A stretch of DNA of 64,000 nt from Lepraria neglecta (taxonomy: Eukaryota; Ascomycota; Lecanoromycetes; Lecanorales; Stereocaulaceae): assembly GCA_033220425.1 (NCBI GenBank), contig CM065647.1, positions 2,914,001-2,978,000 of the forward strand. Reading direction: 5' to 3'. The translations under genes were made by a program, and so were the position numbers. The notes under the pieces were generated by a model. The model was given only the letters and a program-made list of their open reading frames with translations. It made no database searches and was not told the origin of the DNA. This document shows, one piece after another, positions 23,357 through 34,335 of the stretch (position 1 is the stretch's first letter; each line of letters begins with the position of its first letter).

Positions 23357-24982
23357 ATGGCTTTTTCAGAGACCCCATCCCACGATCTTCTTGACCGCTT
23401 ACAAAAGCACCCAGACAACGAAGACCTGATTCGAGAAATCAGCACGCGCGTCAACACCCAGGCCCATCACGGAGAGCTTTCGAAGGCCATCTATTCTAAA
23501 CTTGGCAAGAAACCTACTTGGGCCAATTGCATCGGCCAGCAAAAGTGCTCTCCCGAGAGGAAACTTCAGCCGACTTCTCGCCAGGATCTTTTAAATGCTG
23601 TCAAAGAGGCTGAAAGCAAAGGTTGGCATTTGCGAGTCGTAGGATCAGGTCATTCGTTCTCCAATGTCTGCCCGACTGATGGTATCCTACTGGATCCTCA
23701 TGGCATGAAGAAAGTCTTACCAGTAGACGCTTCGTTACTTCTCGATCCCTCCAAAGCATCTAATCTGTTCTCCGCCGAGAGTGGGATGACGATCGAAAGG
23801 CTAAATGGCGAACTCGACAAGAGACACCTGGCTTTGGCCAACATGGGTGCATATGATGGACAGACCTTGGCTGGAGCCATCTCTACTGGGACTCACGGCA
23901 CAGGCATCTCCCTCGGGCCGATCGCAAGCAGTGTGCGCTCCCTTGTATTGGTGTCTGGTACCAGGACCATCTACCAGATCGAGCCGAGCAATGGCATCAC
24001 CGACCCAGCCAAATTTGCCAAGGCCAACCCAGATATGGTGCTCAAGCAAGATGACGACTGGTTCCAATCTAGTGTAATTGCAATGGGCTGCATGGGTCTC
24101 ATCTACTCTTACACTCTGGAGGTCATGCCAGCTTACTTCCTAGAAGAGTCGCGCGTCCTCGACACATGGGAAGGACTGACGACCAGAGCTGGCGATGACA
24201 CCCTCTCCAAGTGGCTTGTAAATCCAAAAGTCCGACATTTCGAAGTGGACATCAACCCCTACGCAATCGGTGGCTACCACGCTTGCATCAAAGTCATCCG
24301 AAAGGAGCATGATCCTCCAACTGAGGGCAGCAGGGGTATCGAGAATTGTATTTCGGGAATCCTAGCATCCTGCCCCGTAGCTGAATGGGCCGTGGTGCAC
24401 TTCCTCAACTTGTGTCCAAGCATCTGTCCAACAATCATCAGCAGTGCTCTCAAGACTCTTGTCGACAGCGGCTACGTCGACAAGAGCTATAAAGTCATGA
24501 ACATTGGGGCCGTCGATAACGTAAAAGCCATGGCTTTGGAGCTCTCATTTGACGCTACTGGAGTAACGACTGATGCTACGAAACTCGTCCACCAGATCAA
24601 CAACCTACTCGCTGTCTTCGCTGAGAAAGCGAAGAAGAACTGGTACCTAGCAGGACCGGTAGCGCTTCGCTTCGTTGCAGACGCTGACGCCTATCTTGCG
24701 CCGCAGGCTGGCAGGGTTACATGCATGGCGGAGCTTGATTTGCTTGTGGGTATCAACAATGGCGAGAATCTCTTACGCGAGGTCAAGGAGGCAGTGTGCA
24801 CCAAGGGGTCTGGAGTCAGGGTGCATTGGGGGCTGGATCTGGATACCGTGACAGGGGATGAGGTGCATGATATGTTTCCCAAGTATGACCAATGGTTGTC
24901 TGTTTACAAGCAGCTCAACTCTTCTGGGATGTTCAACAGCGTGTTTACGGATCGGTTGGGCATTTCTGTTTCGAAAAGCTAA
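23357..24982 (+). CDS. FAD-linked sugar-1,4-lactone oxidase (ALO/gulonolactone-oxidase family)
   Basis: Single exon, 541 residues; the first ATG is at 23357. VVGSGHSFSNVCPTDGI is the FAD-binding (PCMH) segment, with the His that usually carries covalent FAD. ESGMTIERLNGELDKRHLAL and GQTLAGAISTGTHGTG complete the PCMH fold. The C-terminal half (from about residue 260) resembles the ALO domain, with RVHWGL in place of the common HWAK-like text near the end. Family members oxidise D-arabinono-, L-gulono- or L-galactono-lactones to (erythro)ascorbate and hydrogen peroxide; yeast Alo1 (526 residues) is of similar size. No clear transmembrane anchor is visible, unlike mitochondrial Alo1. That raises the possibility of a paralogue with another sugar-lactone or alditol substrate. 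On the same strand as the downstream MFS transporter and ribokinase. Confidence 0.85.
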   Translation: MAFSETPSHDLLDRLQKHPDNEDLIREISTRVNTQAHHGELSKAIYSKLGKKPTWANCIGQQKCSPERKLQPTSRQDLLNAVKEAESKGWHLRVVGSGHSFSNVCPTDGILLDPHGMKKVLPVDASLLLDPSKASNLFSAESGMTIERLNGELDKRHLALANMGAYDGQTLAGAISTGTHGTGISLGPIASSVRSLVLVSGTRTIYQIEPSNGITDPAKFAKANPDMVLKQDDDWFQSSVIAMGCMGLIYSYTLEVMPAYFLEESRVLDTWEGLTTRAGDDTLSKWLVNPKVRHFEVDINPYAIGGYHACIKVIRKEHDPPTEGSRGIENCISGILASCPVAEWAVVHFLNLCPSICPTIISSALKTLVDSGYVDKSYKVMNIGAVDNVKAMALELSFDATGVTTDATKLVHQINNLLAVFAEKAKKNWYLAGPVALRFVADADAYLAPQAGRVTCMAELDLLVGINNGENLLREVKEAVCTKGSGVRVHWGLDLDTVTGDEVHDMFPKYDQWLSVYKQLNSSGMFNSVFTDRLGISVSKS

Positions 24983-26110
24983 GCGCCTCTAGCTATCAGG
25001 GATCAGGTCTTAGGTTTTTGCGTTCTGGTTGTTTGAATTGTTGGCTGTCCCCCGTCCTGCTCATGAAATTGACACTGCAATCAGCACTCACTTTTGTTCA
25101 TCAAAGGAAAACTGAATATATCAGCTATGTTCTTGGTGTCAATCTGACGTTGAATATCATATGTAATCATACATGATCTACCTAACTTGCATGCATAGTC
25201 TCTATCTACCACGAGACTTACCTCTAATAGACGGGTGTTGGAAGTCGCAGGAACGCAGTAAAATGACATGACTCGTGAAGTCCAACGATGCGCCAATAGT
25301 CAACCACCCATTGAAATCAGTCAACACTTGCGATGCACTATATGCGCCTCTCGGACCATGGCTTAAGCCAATCAATTCTCAATTTGAGCTTTGATAAAAA
25401 TGCCTCGCTCGTTTTGGGTTGGTGCGTCGGCTGTCAGATATGCATATAGTAGCGCTTATACTGACATAAGTCGCGACTCAACCGTCAGCCGACCTGGGCC
25501 TTCCAATTCCAAATCCAAGAACCCGTGGAACTAATAATTTAGTACAAGCAGCTAACCGAGATTCTTTCACAACCCGTCGGTGGCCCAGATGATGATAGAA
25601 AATCCTTTCCCCATTGATCACCATGACAGACTGCGAGGATGACTTGCATAAGCCACCTGCAAGCCTCTGGCGAAGATCGACCAGACTCTGCCCGTTGATC
25701 TGAATAGGCTAGGAACGCGCAACGCGTTATCTGCATAATGGTCAGTGTCCTCCATGCACGATGAGCTAACCAAGCCACCTCTTACGGACCGGGACTAAGG
25801 ATATCCAATCTTGGATCATGACTTGGGTTAGCTCTTGGCTAAGCTTTCCTGTCAGGGTTCGGTATTGGGAAGAGCCTTGATAGGCCTGGAGATCTGGGGA
25901 TCTGGGGATCTGGAGATGCACGGTCACCGATCATGCGTTGCGTTCTGGAATTGGAGCGTCATAGTGCAGGGGCTTTGCGTTCTTTTGAAGCCACTGGGTT
26001 CGTATCTCTAAAGAAAATTAACGGCCACTTGCCCTTCGAATACTCTCCTTTAAGCCCTAGTTGCTTTCCCTTCACTCCATACAATCCTCGTCACAGATAA
26101 CTTTATCACG
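24983..26110. other. Intergenic with a small tandem repeat
   Basis: At about 25887-25914 the octamer GGATCTGG recurs about three times in tandem with small variation. Otherwise only untranslated sequence and the promoter of the next gene; short ORFs here resemble nothing known. Confidence 0.4.
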
Positions 26111-27922
26111 ATGCTCGCTATCCTCCGCGACACAGGGCTTGGCTACATTCTCGGGCTTTTCTCTCCTACCCGTGACCAGACGTTGTACCTAGAACCGACC
26201 TCACTCATATGGCAATATCAACGCCACGAGGCTCCTAATGGCAGGAGGGGGGTCCCTCAGAATTGCATTACTGTCACGGACCGTTCGGCGCCGAATAGGA
26301 GCTCGCACCCGAGTGGCAGAAACTCACAGTTGAGCGAGAGGGATGGTGACTTTGTTGATAAAATTGAGGAGGGAACCAGAGACAATGCTGTTGGATGGTA
26401 TGGACTGGACGACCCTGAGGTAGGCCCCATACTTGGCTTGAAGGATGTTCAGCCAGAGCTCTAGCGAATTTGGCTGATTCCCCATAGAATCCATTGAACT
26501 GGTCGAAATCCAAAAAGGCCTTTGTGTCAGTCCAGATCTTTCTTCTCAACACTTTCATGTATATGGGATCGTCGATATATTCCCCTGGCATCGATGACGT
26601 GATGAAAGAATTCGGAGTCAGTAAGACGGTCGCCACACTAGGAACATCCCTCTCACTCCTCGGCTACGCGATAGGCCCAATGCTCTGGTCTCCCATGTCC
26701 GAGGTCCCTAGGCTTGGAAGAAATAGCATATACATTCTTACGCTAGCCGGCTTTTTACTCCTGAAACTCCCAATAGTCTTAGCCAACAACATCGAAATAA
26801 TTCTGGTCTTCCGCTTTCTGACCGCCTTCGTAGGATCTCCTGCGCAAGCAACGGGAGGTGCTACTATCAGCGACATGTACCTCCCCTGCAACCGCTCCTA
26901 CGGTCTTGGACTCTGGGAACTGAGCACATGGATCGGTCCCACCTTAGGACCACTAGTAGGCGGCTTCGCTGCGCAAGCAAAAGGCTGGCGATGGACTATC
27001 TGGGAATTAATATGGATTAACAGCGCCATGTTCCTCTTGATATTCTGCTTCCTCCCCGAGACAAGCGCATCCAACATACTCTACCGCCGTGCAAAGCGTC
27101 TCCGTCGAGAGAGTGGCAATGAATCTAATCACTCCGAATCGGAGCTAGAATCTCTGGACTTATCGAAAAAGGAATTGGCGTACACCACGCTGATCCGCCC
27201 GTTCAAACTATGTTTTCAGGAACCGATTTGTTTGCTGCTTAATACATACACGTCTTTGATCACTGGCCTCTTATTTGCGTGGCTGGAGAGCTTACCACTT
27301 GTTTTTGGGGGCGTGTATGGGTTTAATCTTGGACAGGTTGGGTTGGCTTTTCTTGGGCTGCTGGTGGGGTCTGTAGTGGCTTATCTGATTTTTGTCGTTT
27401 GGTTCTTTGCGTTTGCGGCTAGGAAGTTTGATGATTTGGGTTATAGTAAGCCGGAAGAGCGGTTTATACCGCTTATGGCGGGGTGCATCTTCGTTCCTAT
27501 CTGTCTGTTTGTCTTTGGGTGGACTTCGAGGGTGGGTATTCCGTGGATTGTGCCCGTTGTGGGGAGCGGGCTCTTCAGCTTAGGAGGGTTTTCGCTTTTC
27601 GTAAGTTCTCCCTGGGCAGCCATACAGCACAGGGAAGGTATTGCCATGCTCACTTTTCTTCCAGGTCTCGATCCTGAATTACCTCCCCGACGCCTATCCA
27701 GAGTACGCAGCCTCCGTACTTGCGGGCAACAACTTCATCAGATGCACTTTTGGGGCTGCGTGTGTACTTTTTGCTGCGCCAATGTATGAAAAGCTGGGAC
27801 TTCAGTGGGCAAGTACGCTGTTGGGAATACTTGGCGCTGTATTTGTGCCGGTGCCTTTCTTGTTTTACTTTTATGGGGATAGGATAAGGGGGGCTAGTGT
27901 GCATGCTTTGAAGGACTATTAA
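26111..27922 (+). CDS. MFS drug:H+ antiporter, DHA1 type
   Basis: Three exons: 26111-26419, 26488-27600 and 27665-27922, joined by clean GT-AG introns. A hydrophilic N-terminus of about 100 residues ends in GLDDPENPLNWSKSKKA, the conserved entry to helix 1 in fungal DHA1 exporters of the Flr1/Caf5 kind. Helices 2-6 carry GYAIGPMLWSPMSEVPRLGR (motif A-like) and WIGPTLGPLVGGFAA (motif C, typical of antiporters). A charged central loop (ESGNESNHSESELESLDLSK) separates the halves, and the last exon supplies helices 11-12. About 559 residues in total. Likely exports a toxic or secondary compound across the plasma membrane; substrate unknown. Neighbours are a sugar-lactone oxidase and ribokinase, so a role in sugar-derived metabolites is possible but unproven. 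Confidence 0.9.
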
Positions 27923-28330
27923 GAGAAATAGCCACTGACATGTATTATCAAATCAAGGACCTTCGTCAGATTGGAAAAGGTAATCACTTGGAGAGAATGT
28001 TTGATAGGTCAATGAAGATGTGAGATAAAGAGGGAGAAGAACGTTGCAGCAAAGCGGTTGCAAGGAAAGCTTCAGCTAACTCTCACAATAGCACGAGTCA
28101 TCAACGTGAAAAATTAGGAGTACATGATCTAGATACCAGCTGTTTTGAATCATCCGTTCAACAACTTGGTCAGCCAATTTTTTTTACCAAACCTTCACCT
28201 TGAGGCTAAAACGCAGATTGGTGCTTTCGTTTTGCCCAAGAGTCCTGATTTGGCCGAAGTTTAGCCGGCAGGAGCCAATGCCTATTTTACATGGTGACTT
28301 ATATTCTATTTCTCATGGTACAATTCTAGG
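27923..28330. promoter_or_regulatory. Intergenic region before ribokinase
   Basis: No ORF. Presumed 3' UTR of the transporter and promoter of the ribokinase gene; no specific motif assigned. Confidence 0.4.
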
Positions 28331-29380
28331 ATGTTCAAGGAAACCATGGATAATCATCGCATAGTAGTAATCGGGTCTCTCAATACCGATCTAATCACCC
28401 GTACATCCCGTGTTCCAGCAGCGGGAGAAACACTCATTTCAAAATCTTTTGATACTGGCTCTGGAGGCAAAGGTGCTAATCAAGCAGTAGCATGTGCCCG
28501 TCTCTCGACTCAAAAGTTTGTTGGGCCACAGAATGTCTGTGTCTACATGGTAGGCGCAGTGGGCGATGATACCTTCGGCCATGAACTAGTGGAGGGGCTC
28601 CAGAACAATTACATCGACATAACAGGAGTTACAGCCAAGGAGGGCGAGAAGACAGGCGTGGCGGTTATCATTGTTGAGGAGCAAACGGGGGAGAACAGGA
28701 TCTTGATGTCTCCGAATACGAATTTCAGTTTAAAGCCGGAAGATTTCACGACACTATCAGACTTAGGCAAAGACTTTACCCCGACAAGATTGCCCAGTCT
28801 AATTGTGCTGCAATTGGAGATTCCTCTGGATACGACACTACAGATACTCAAAGTTGCTTCTGAACACGGCATCGACGTCGTACTAAACCCAGCCCCAGCG
28901 CAGGTTCTACCAAAGGAGGCATATGCAGCTGTGAATCATCTCATCGTCAACGAGTCAGAAGCAGCCATCATCACGAACACTGCAGACAAGAATCCCGACT
29001 GGTCGAAATGGGGTGAGCATTTCGATCGTATTGTCTCTTTGGGCGTGAAAAATGTTGTTATTACACTGGGGGCTGAGGGGGTTATTTATCTTGAGACTCG
29101 ACAGAAGAAGCTGTGGCGGTTTGAGGCAGAGAAGGTCAATGTCGTCGATACGACTGCTGCAGGGGACACATTTGTGGGAGCCTATGCGGTTGCGGTGACG
29201 ACTTTTGCGAAGGGGGGTGGGGATTTTGCGGCTGCGGTGAGGTGGGCGAATACTGCTGCTGCGAAGACGGTGGAGAGGAGTGGGGCGCAGGGTGCTATTC
29301 CGTGGTTGGATGAGGTGCCTGCTTATTGGGAAGAGGGTGGTGAGAGTTCTGTAAGTTTTGATGAGTGGCGACGGCGCTAG
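28331..29380 (+). CDS. rbks: Ribokinase (PfkB carbohydrate kinase)
   Basis: Phosphorylates D-ribose to ribose-5-phosphate with ATP, feeding the pentose phosphate and nucleotide pathways; cytosolic and nuclear in fungi. No intron, 349 codons from the first ATG at 28331; a second ATG at 28346 is also possible. Residues 9-50 read IVVIGSLNTDLITRT and then GSGGKGANQAVACARL, the PfkB signature 1 with the ribose-binding GGKGANQA. NTNFSL and LQLEIPLDTTL follow the ribokinase pattern. DTTAAGDTFVGAYAVAV at about residue 276 is signature 2, with the catalytic Asp in AGD. WANTAAAKTVERSGAQGAIP gives the C-terminal monovalent-cation site region. Length is slightly above the bacterial enzyme (about 309). 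Convergent with the NTF2-like gene 150 bases downstream. Confidence 0.93.
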   Translation: MFKETMDNHRIVVIGSLNTDLITRTSRVPAAGETLISKSFDTGSGGKGANQAVACARLSTQKFVGPQNVCVYMVGAVGDDTFGHELVEGLQNNYIDITGVTAKEGEKTGVAVIIVEEQTGENRILMSPNTNFSLKPEDFTTLSDLGKDFTPTRLPSLIVLQLEIPLDTTLQILKVASEHGIDVVLNPAPAQVLPKEAYAAVNHLIVNESEAAIITNTADKNPDWSKWGEHFDRIVSLGVKNVVITLGAEGVIYLETRQKKLWRFEAEKVNVVDTTAAGDTFVGAYAVAVTTFAKGGGDFAAAVRWANTAAAKTVERSGAQGAIPWLDEVPAYWEEGGESSVSFDEWRRR

Positions 29381-29528
29381 GCATGATGTTTACGGAGGCA
29401 TTGGCTCTTGTGATTTACAGCAGATGTCTTACAAGTCACAAAATAGACGATGGACCCTCCGATCATGCATGAAACTTTTCAAGAATGTGCGCTCGATATG
29501 CTTTCAATCCCTCCCAGCAACAAAAACC

Positions 29529-30173
29529 TCACAAATCACCAGGCGGTCTCGTAATCTTCGTCAAATGATCCCCATTAAGCGTCTTCATAATCTTCCCCAG
29601 TCCCTCATGACTATAATCCTTCTGATTCCACATATCCTTATGGTATTTTACCCTCCCCTGCTCATTCAGCGTCAATGTCACAAGGCTGTTGACCGGCTTC
29701 GTGAAGTGCGCCACGCGTGGCGTGTATTCTTGCTTCATCTTGAAGGCAAGCTGGGCGTCGGTGTTGGAGACAATTTCTGTGGCGAGTGTGCGAGAGGTGG
29801 CCATTACTTTTGGTATACCTTTTATCCACCCCACATTAGTCCATCGTCAGTTGACGAAGGAATCAGGTGATCACATACCATACCACTGTCCAGCAATCTT
29901 ATACCTCGTATCGCAGTAACTCCAAGGGTCATCATAGATAGCCTCCTGCGCATATACCAGCATATCCTCCTCGCTCGCACTCCCTGAGTATAAGTTCGTA
30001 ATATGTTTGACTATCTTCTCCCTTTCTGGCGAGACTTTGATCGATTGCTCGGGATGAGGCTCATAGTCGACGCCTGTAGAGGAGTTCTGGGAGGGATCGG
30101 GATTCGAGGTCAGGGCTTGCGGGTCAGGGCGGGGCTCGTAGTTTTGTTGGATGGTCTCTGCGCGGGATGCCAT
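29529..30173 (-). CDS. NTF2/SnoaL-like domain protein, unknown function
   Basis: The ATG at 30173 starts MASRAETIQQNYEPRPDPQ. A Pro/Ser-rich leader of about 50 residues precedes EREKIVKHITNLYSGSASEE, then VYAQEAIYDDPWSYCDTRYK, which fits the alpha-helix and first strand of an NTF2/SnoaL cone fold. An intron of about 50 bases (GTATGTGATC...GATAAAAG, about 29824-29875) joins GQWYG to IPKVMATSRTLATEIV. The C-terminal strands are VNSLVTLTLNEQGRVKYHKD and NQKDYSHEGLGKIMKTLNGD. The stop is at 29529. About 197 residues, a size common for fungal SnoaL-like proteins. No catalytic Asp-His pair can be claimed, so it may be an enzyme or a binding protein. Confidence 0.8.
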
Positions 30174-30427
30174 GGTTGAGGTGGAAAAGAGGACGGTGAG
30201 GCTTGGAGAATGGGTGTAGAGGAGCCATGATAATTGTACGGTCCAAGAATGGCAGATGGTGGTGAGGTCATCGGGAAAGGCTAGAAGTCCTTAGCGCGTT
30301 TGCCAAGCCTGTGTTCTTGGCGCGTGTGGCAGGTTGAGACTTCCCTTCGCTGCTTCTTCTTCGTCCTCTTGGTCTTACTAAGGGCTCGTTACCTGCTGCA
30401 CGGACGTTTTCTAGCTTTGGTTCTCCA

Positions 30428-32556
30428 ATGGCTAACACATCTTCCACTTCCATCTGTCAGGAATGTCAAGCACTTCTTACCGGATACTGGCGACTTGATC
30501 CTCAATCCGAGAGCGAATACCACAGGTTAGATGAATCCGGACAGAGAATTGGACTTCGTCATCACAATCTGTCTCAGCTAGAGGAATGTGCTGGCAATGG
30601 CTGTTCGATGTGTGTCCTTATTCTGCGGGAAGTTGGGCGTTGGAATGAGAGCGAAGACCTTCTTCGCCTGCGAGACGCTGAATTTCCCGGTGCTGAAACC
30701 TTACTTATGTCCCCAGGAAGGCAGAAGTCTGCTCCTGGACCATGGAAAGATGATGTCTCGATTCGTTTCAAATACATGAATGGGGATTCCGGCGAGAGTC
30801 GTTGGTGTTTCATGCGTATAGCTCACGCTCAATCATGTCAAGGTATGTATACCAAGTCACCCCAAACAAGATACTTACATGTTGCGCTGTAGAAATGGTG
30901 CAGAAAATGACTTCAAGCGCAACGTGGTCTGGTGAAGTCTCTTCTACTGTCCAGACTTGGTTACAAGACTGTACACAAGGCCGAGGTATACACCATCGCT
31001 GTGACCAAATCCAGACGGCTCGACGAAGCCGATCTGATGCAGGTGCAAACTTTCTGCCAACTCGGCTAATTGAACTCCGGAGAGTGAACCAGGAGTTGAA
31101 GATTCGCCTACGCGAGACACAGAGTCTAAAGAGTAATGAGCGGTACATGACACTCAGCCACTGCTGGGGGAAGCCGGGGTCGATGAATATCAAATTGACC
31201 AAAAACACTTTGACCTCGTTCCGGGAAGGCATCGAATTCCATATCCTCCCACTCACTTTCCAAGAAGCAATACAGGTGGCTGAAAATTTGGGCGCCAACT
31301 TACTTTGGATAGACGCTCTTTGTATCTTGCAAGACTCGGACGAAGATTGGCTGAGGGAGTCCTCCACAATGGCCAATGTATACTCAAACACATACCTCAA
31401 CATTGCTGCGACGGCAGGCACAGACCCTCATAGTGGTTTGTTTCATACGAAAAGAAACCCGGTGCCGGAAGACGCTATTGATGCTTACACTACATGGACT
31501 GGTGATCTACTCCTAGGGCAATATGTTCTGTACGGAGAAGACCTCTTCAAGTCTAGTGTTGATAACGGTCCTTTAAATCAGAGAGCATGGGTTGTCCAAG
31601 AGCGAGCTCTAGCACCTCGAGTTTTGCACTTCGCTGCAAACCATCTGTTCTGGGAGTGTGGCTGCTTAGCAGCCATGGATAATCTTCCCCAGGGACTGTT
31701 TGCGGGAGTACATATCAAAGAGCACCAATCAGTCATGGAGAACTGGTATAAGCATAGATCGAATAACATCTCGCCCTATATTTATTGGTCAGAATTGGTC
31801 AACGAATACTCTTCTTGTCACCTCACTAAAAGCTCCGATAAATTAATTGCCATTTCAGCACTCGCCCAATCGGTAAAGACGCTCCTTAAAGCTCATGGCT
31901 ACGAAGACGTCTACCTTGCCGGTTTGTGGAAAGATGACCTGGAGAATGGGCTTCTCTGGTCTACGACAGGCGCATCAAGTGAAGGGGGTATCAGAATTGG
32001 CCCCACACCATCTTGGAGCTGGGCTTCTGTCCACTACACCAAAATCTGGTACCCAAACGGCACTGGAGAAGAGCGCTTGCTTCCGCTAGCAAAAATATTA
32101 GAAGTGTCTACCTTCCCCATAGGCACGGAGTTTGGCCCTGTGAGTGGCGGTATTCTACGAATGCAAGGTCCCTTGTGCAAATTAAGTCTAGCCATTAGTG
32201 GTGATTTGGACGAGAGTATCGTCAATGGGGTTATGTTTTCGGAGATACGGCATGTTTCCCAGGTCAATTTGAGTTGGGATGTCCGCTCCGACGACCGAGA
32301 ACCGTGTGAAGACCTGTTATTTATGGCAATCCGCCAGAATGAACATGAATACTACAAGAGACTCGAAGGCCTACTTCTCATACGCACTGAGAAGCATCGC
32401 GGGCAATATACGAGAGTTGGCCGACTCAACTTGGAGTTCAACGAAGATCACCAATTGACTCTCGATGATACTGAGATTTGGTCGTCACCAGACTTATCAC
32501 AAGAGTACTACAAGGAGTATCATAACGATGGGCAGTACACAATATCAATAATTTAA
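30428..32556 (+). CDS. HET-domain protein (heterokaryon incompatibility family)
   Basis: Two exons, 30428-30842 and 30893-32556, with a 50-base intron joining AQSCQ to EMVQKM. About 692 residues. The N-terminal region has CQECQALLTGYW and CAGNGCSMCVLIL, the cysteine-rich lead common in this family. The HET domain follows, with YMTLSHCWGKPGSM, AIQVAENLGANLLWIDALCI, LQDSDEDWLRESSTMANVYS and NTYLNIAATAG. The C-terminal half holds LNQRAWVVQERALAPRVLHF (the RGWVLQE-type motif), FWECG, and WSWASV. Several HET proteins are known to trigger cell death after fusion of unlike hyphae; HET domains are TIR-like in fold. All diagnostic motifs are present and the frame is clean, so this copy is probably functional, unlike the relic at 232-950. 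Confidence 0.93.
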
Positions 32557-32964
32557 GTGCTACGAGGTACTGTACGCAAAGACTTGCTCACTTTTCAAAG
32601 TCTCCCAAGGCTGGGCAGCACTAGTACGCTCCGAGGACAGCGGTATCAGCTTCACGGACTCCTTGTCTTAAGTCCTGCTCCTCCCATTCAGTGGTCAATT
32701 TGTCAAAGCAGTTTCAATCGAAAGTGCACATCGATCCAACTACTCGACATCCTTCGAGAGTCCCCTTGAAGTCGGAGAAGTACATCTCCATTTCGATCAT
32801 ACCTCAATATATATACGCAGCGTACTCTGTCTCAACAACAGCAGCTTGAATTTTACAGCAAATGCAGGCAGCCGGTATGAAGACGTGTCAGACTAACGAG
32901 GCGTAGGTTTACGTATCGATTTTGTAAGACTTTAAGGAAACGGTACTGATCTAGATCCCATAGG

Positions 32965-33474
32965 TTGACTTTCTGCCAACCCGGTACACCATCGGCTCCC
33001 CAAAGTGCAACTTCCGGCAACCAAACCTCTTCCACACCGAGTAGCCCCAGTTCAACCACCAGCTCTGCACCAACCAGTCCAACACGTATCGGGCCAATGT
33101 CCTACGGCCTGAATGGTCCGAACGGCACACCCTCAAGCGACTGTTCGAAACTCAGCAACCCTTCCACCGTCAACAGCAGCCAATTCGACTTATATTGCGA
33201 GACCAATTTCGCCAAGAACGACTTCATGAGCGTGTGGGTGTACTCATTTGAAGACTGCCTAAACGCATGTGTGAGTTATAACCTTAAAGCGCAGACGTAT
33301 TCGAATACTTTGTGCAGGGGGGTGGCGATGGTTCTGGATGTTCAGTATGGGGATGGTGCGCCTGGGACGTATGAGGGGAATTGCTTTTTGAAGGCTCTGG
33401 CCGTGAGCCAATTTAATTCGAGTGCGAAGCAGAGTAAGAGTTATATTGATAATGCTTTCTTGGTCGTGAGGTAA
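32965..33474 (+). CDS. Cysteine-rich PAN/Apple-like protein, tandem copy 1
   Basis: An open frame of about 170 codons with a Ser/Thr/Pro-rich linker (TSSTPSSPSSTTSSAPTSPT) and then a domain with six cysteines: SSDCSKL, FDLYCETNF, VYSFEDCLNACVSYN, LCRGVAM and EGNCFLKAL. The spacing resembles a PAN/Apple-like extracellular domain. The frame begins at a TTG preceded by CCCATAG, so a 5' exon is expected. Copies 2 and 3 have a membrane-helix exon in that place, but none could be found upstream here, so this copy may have lost its anchor. Probably extracellular. The three copies lie head to tail within 3 kb. Confidence 0.6.
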   Translation: MTFCQPGTPSAPQSATSGNQTSSTPSSPSSTTSSAPTSPTRIGPMSYGLNGPNGTPSSDCSKLSNPSTVNSSQFDLYCETNFAKNDFMSVWVYSFEDCLNACVSYNLKAQTYSNTLCRGVAMVLDVQYGDGAPGTYEGNCFLKALAVSQFNSSAKQSKSYIDNAFLVVR

Positions 33475-33704
33475 GAGGCAGGCAAGAAGAAAGTCGGGAC
33501 AAAATGCACTGGAAAATCTCTCAATTGCCGTTGCAGGCATTATTGTGATTTTCAAGTGCCAAGTCCTTCCAATGTGACGACTGATCAGACAATTCAGCCT
33601 TACCCAGCCGTCAAGAGACTTTTGTAAGTGGTAAGGAGGATTTGCGTGGTTCTAGATCTGCGCTATCAGTTTTAGTGCGGCAGGGTCAACGCGAAGGATT
33701 TGAG

Positions 33705-34335
33705 AACGCCACTTCAACAAATCCTTCAAATCCTACCACAGAACAATTCTATATCTGAGTATTGCTTTTGTACTAACTTTAATCCTCGCTATCATTGCCT
33801 CCGCCGTTGGTTGCTCCATCGCAGTTAAGAGGCTGCATGAGACGTAAGCTTCGCAATTTGAAAACGGTCCATGAGCGATACATGAAACTGAACGGCATTA
33901 CAGACGAGCAGCCTCATGTCCAGTCTCTTCAACTCAAAGCGCCCCAACCCCACATCCTCTACGACGCCCAGTCTAGAATCTACCAGCTGAGCGTCCTCAT
34001 CCCCAGGCGGGCCCAACGGCACGCCTTCAAGTGACTGTTCCAGCCTCAGCAGCCCTTATTCTACTTTACCCTAGGGCTAGAGTTCACCCTAAACTGCGTT
34101 ATGAACTTCCCCTGCGGCGATCTGATGAGTATGTGGGTCAATAAGTTTGAGGACTGCATGAATGGACGTGCTAGCTACAATACCAACCTACCCATACAAG
34201 CTCAAATTGTACTAGAGTTGCATACAATGCGAACAATACGAGTGATTTTTACGGGAACACCACTTCGAACACAAATGACGGCAACTGCTTCTTGAAGGCA
34301 TTCGAGATATCAAATTACCCCGAGACCTCTTGAAG
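33705..34335 (+). pseudogene. Cysteine-rich PAN/Apple-like protein, tandem copy 2 (degenerate)
   Basis: A membrane-helix exon at about 33705-33842 reads ILYLSIAFVLTLILAIIASA, followed by VGCSIAVKRLHE and a GTAAGC donor. It is clearly related to the copy-3 helix. The extracellular part is broken over several frames: GPNGTPSSDCSSLSSP at about 34008, then NFPCGDLMSMWVNKFEDCMN at about 34100, then DGNCFLKAFEISNYPETS near 34280-34332. At least two frame changes and stops separate these. One cysteine of the FEDCxxxC pair is replaced (CMNGRASYN). The copy is best treated as a pseudogene of the same tandem family. Confidence 0.65.

Noticed and set aside
25887-25914. Tandem GGATCTGG octamers as a regulatory array
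   Set aside because: Only about three short copies; more likely simple slippage, so noted only in the gap entry.
30810-31421. 203-codon minus ORF opposite the HET gene
   Set aside because: Shadow frame of the intact HET coding sequence.
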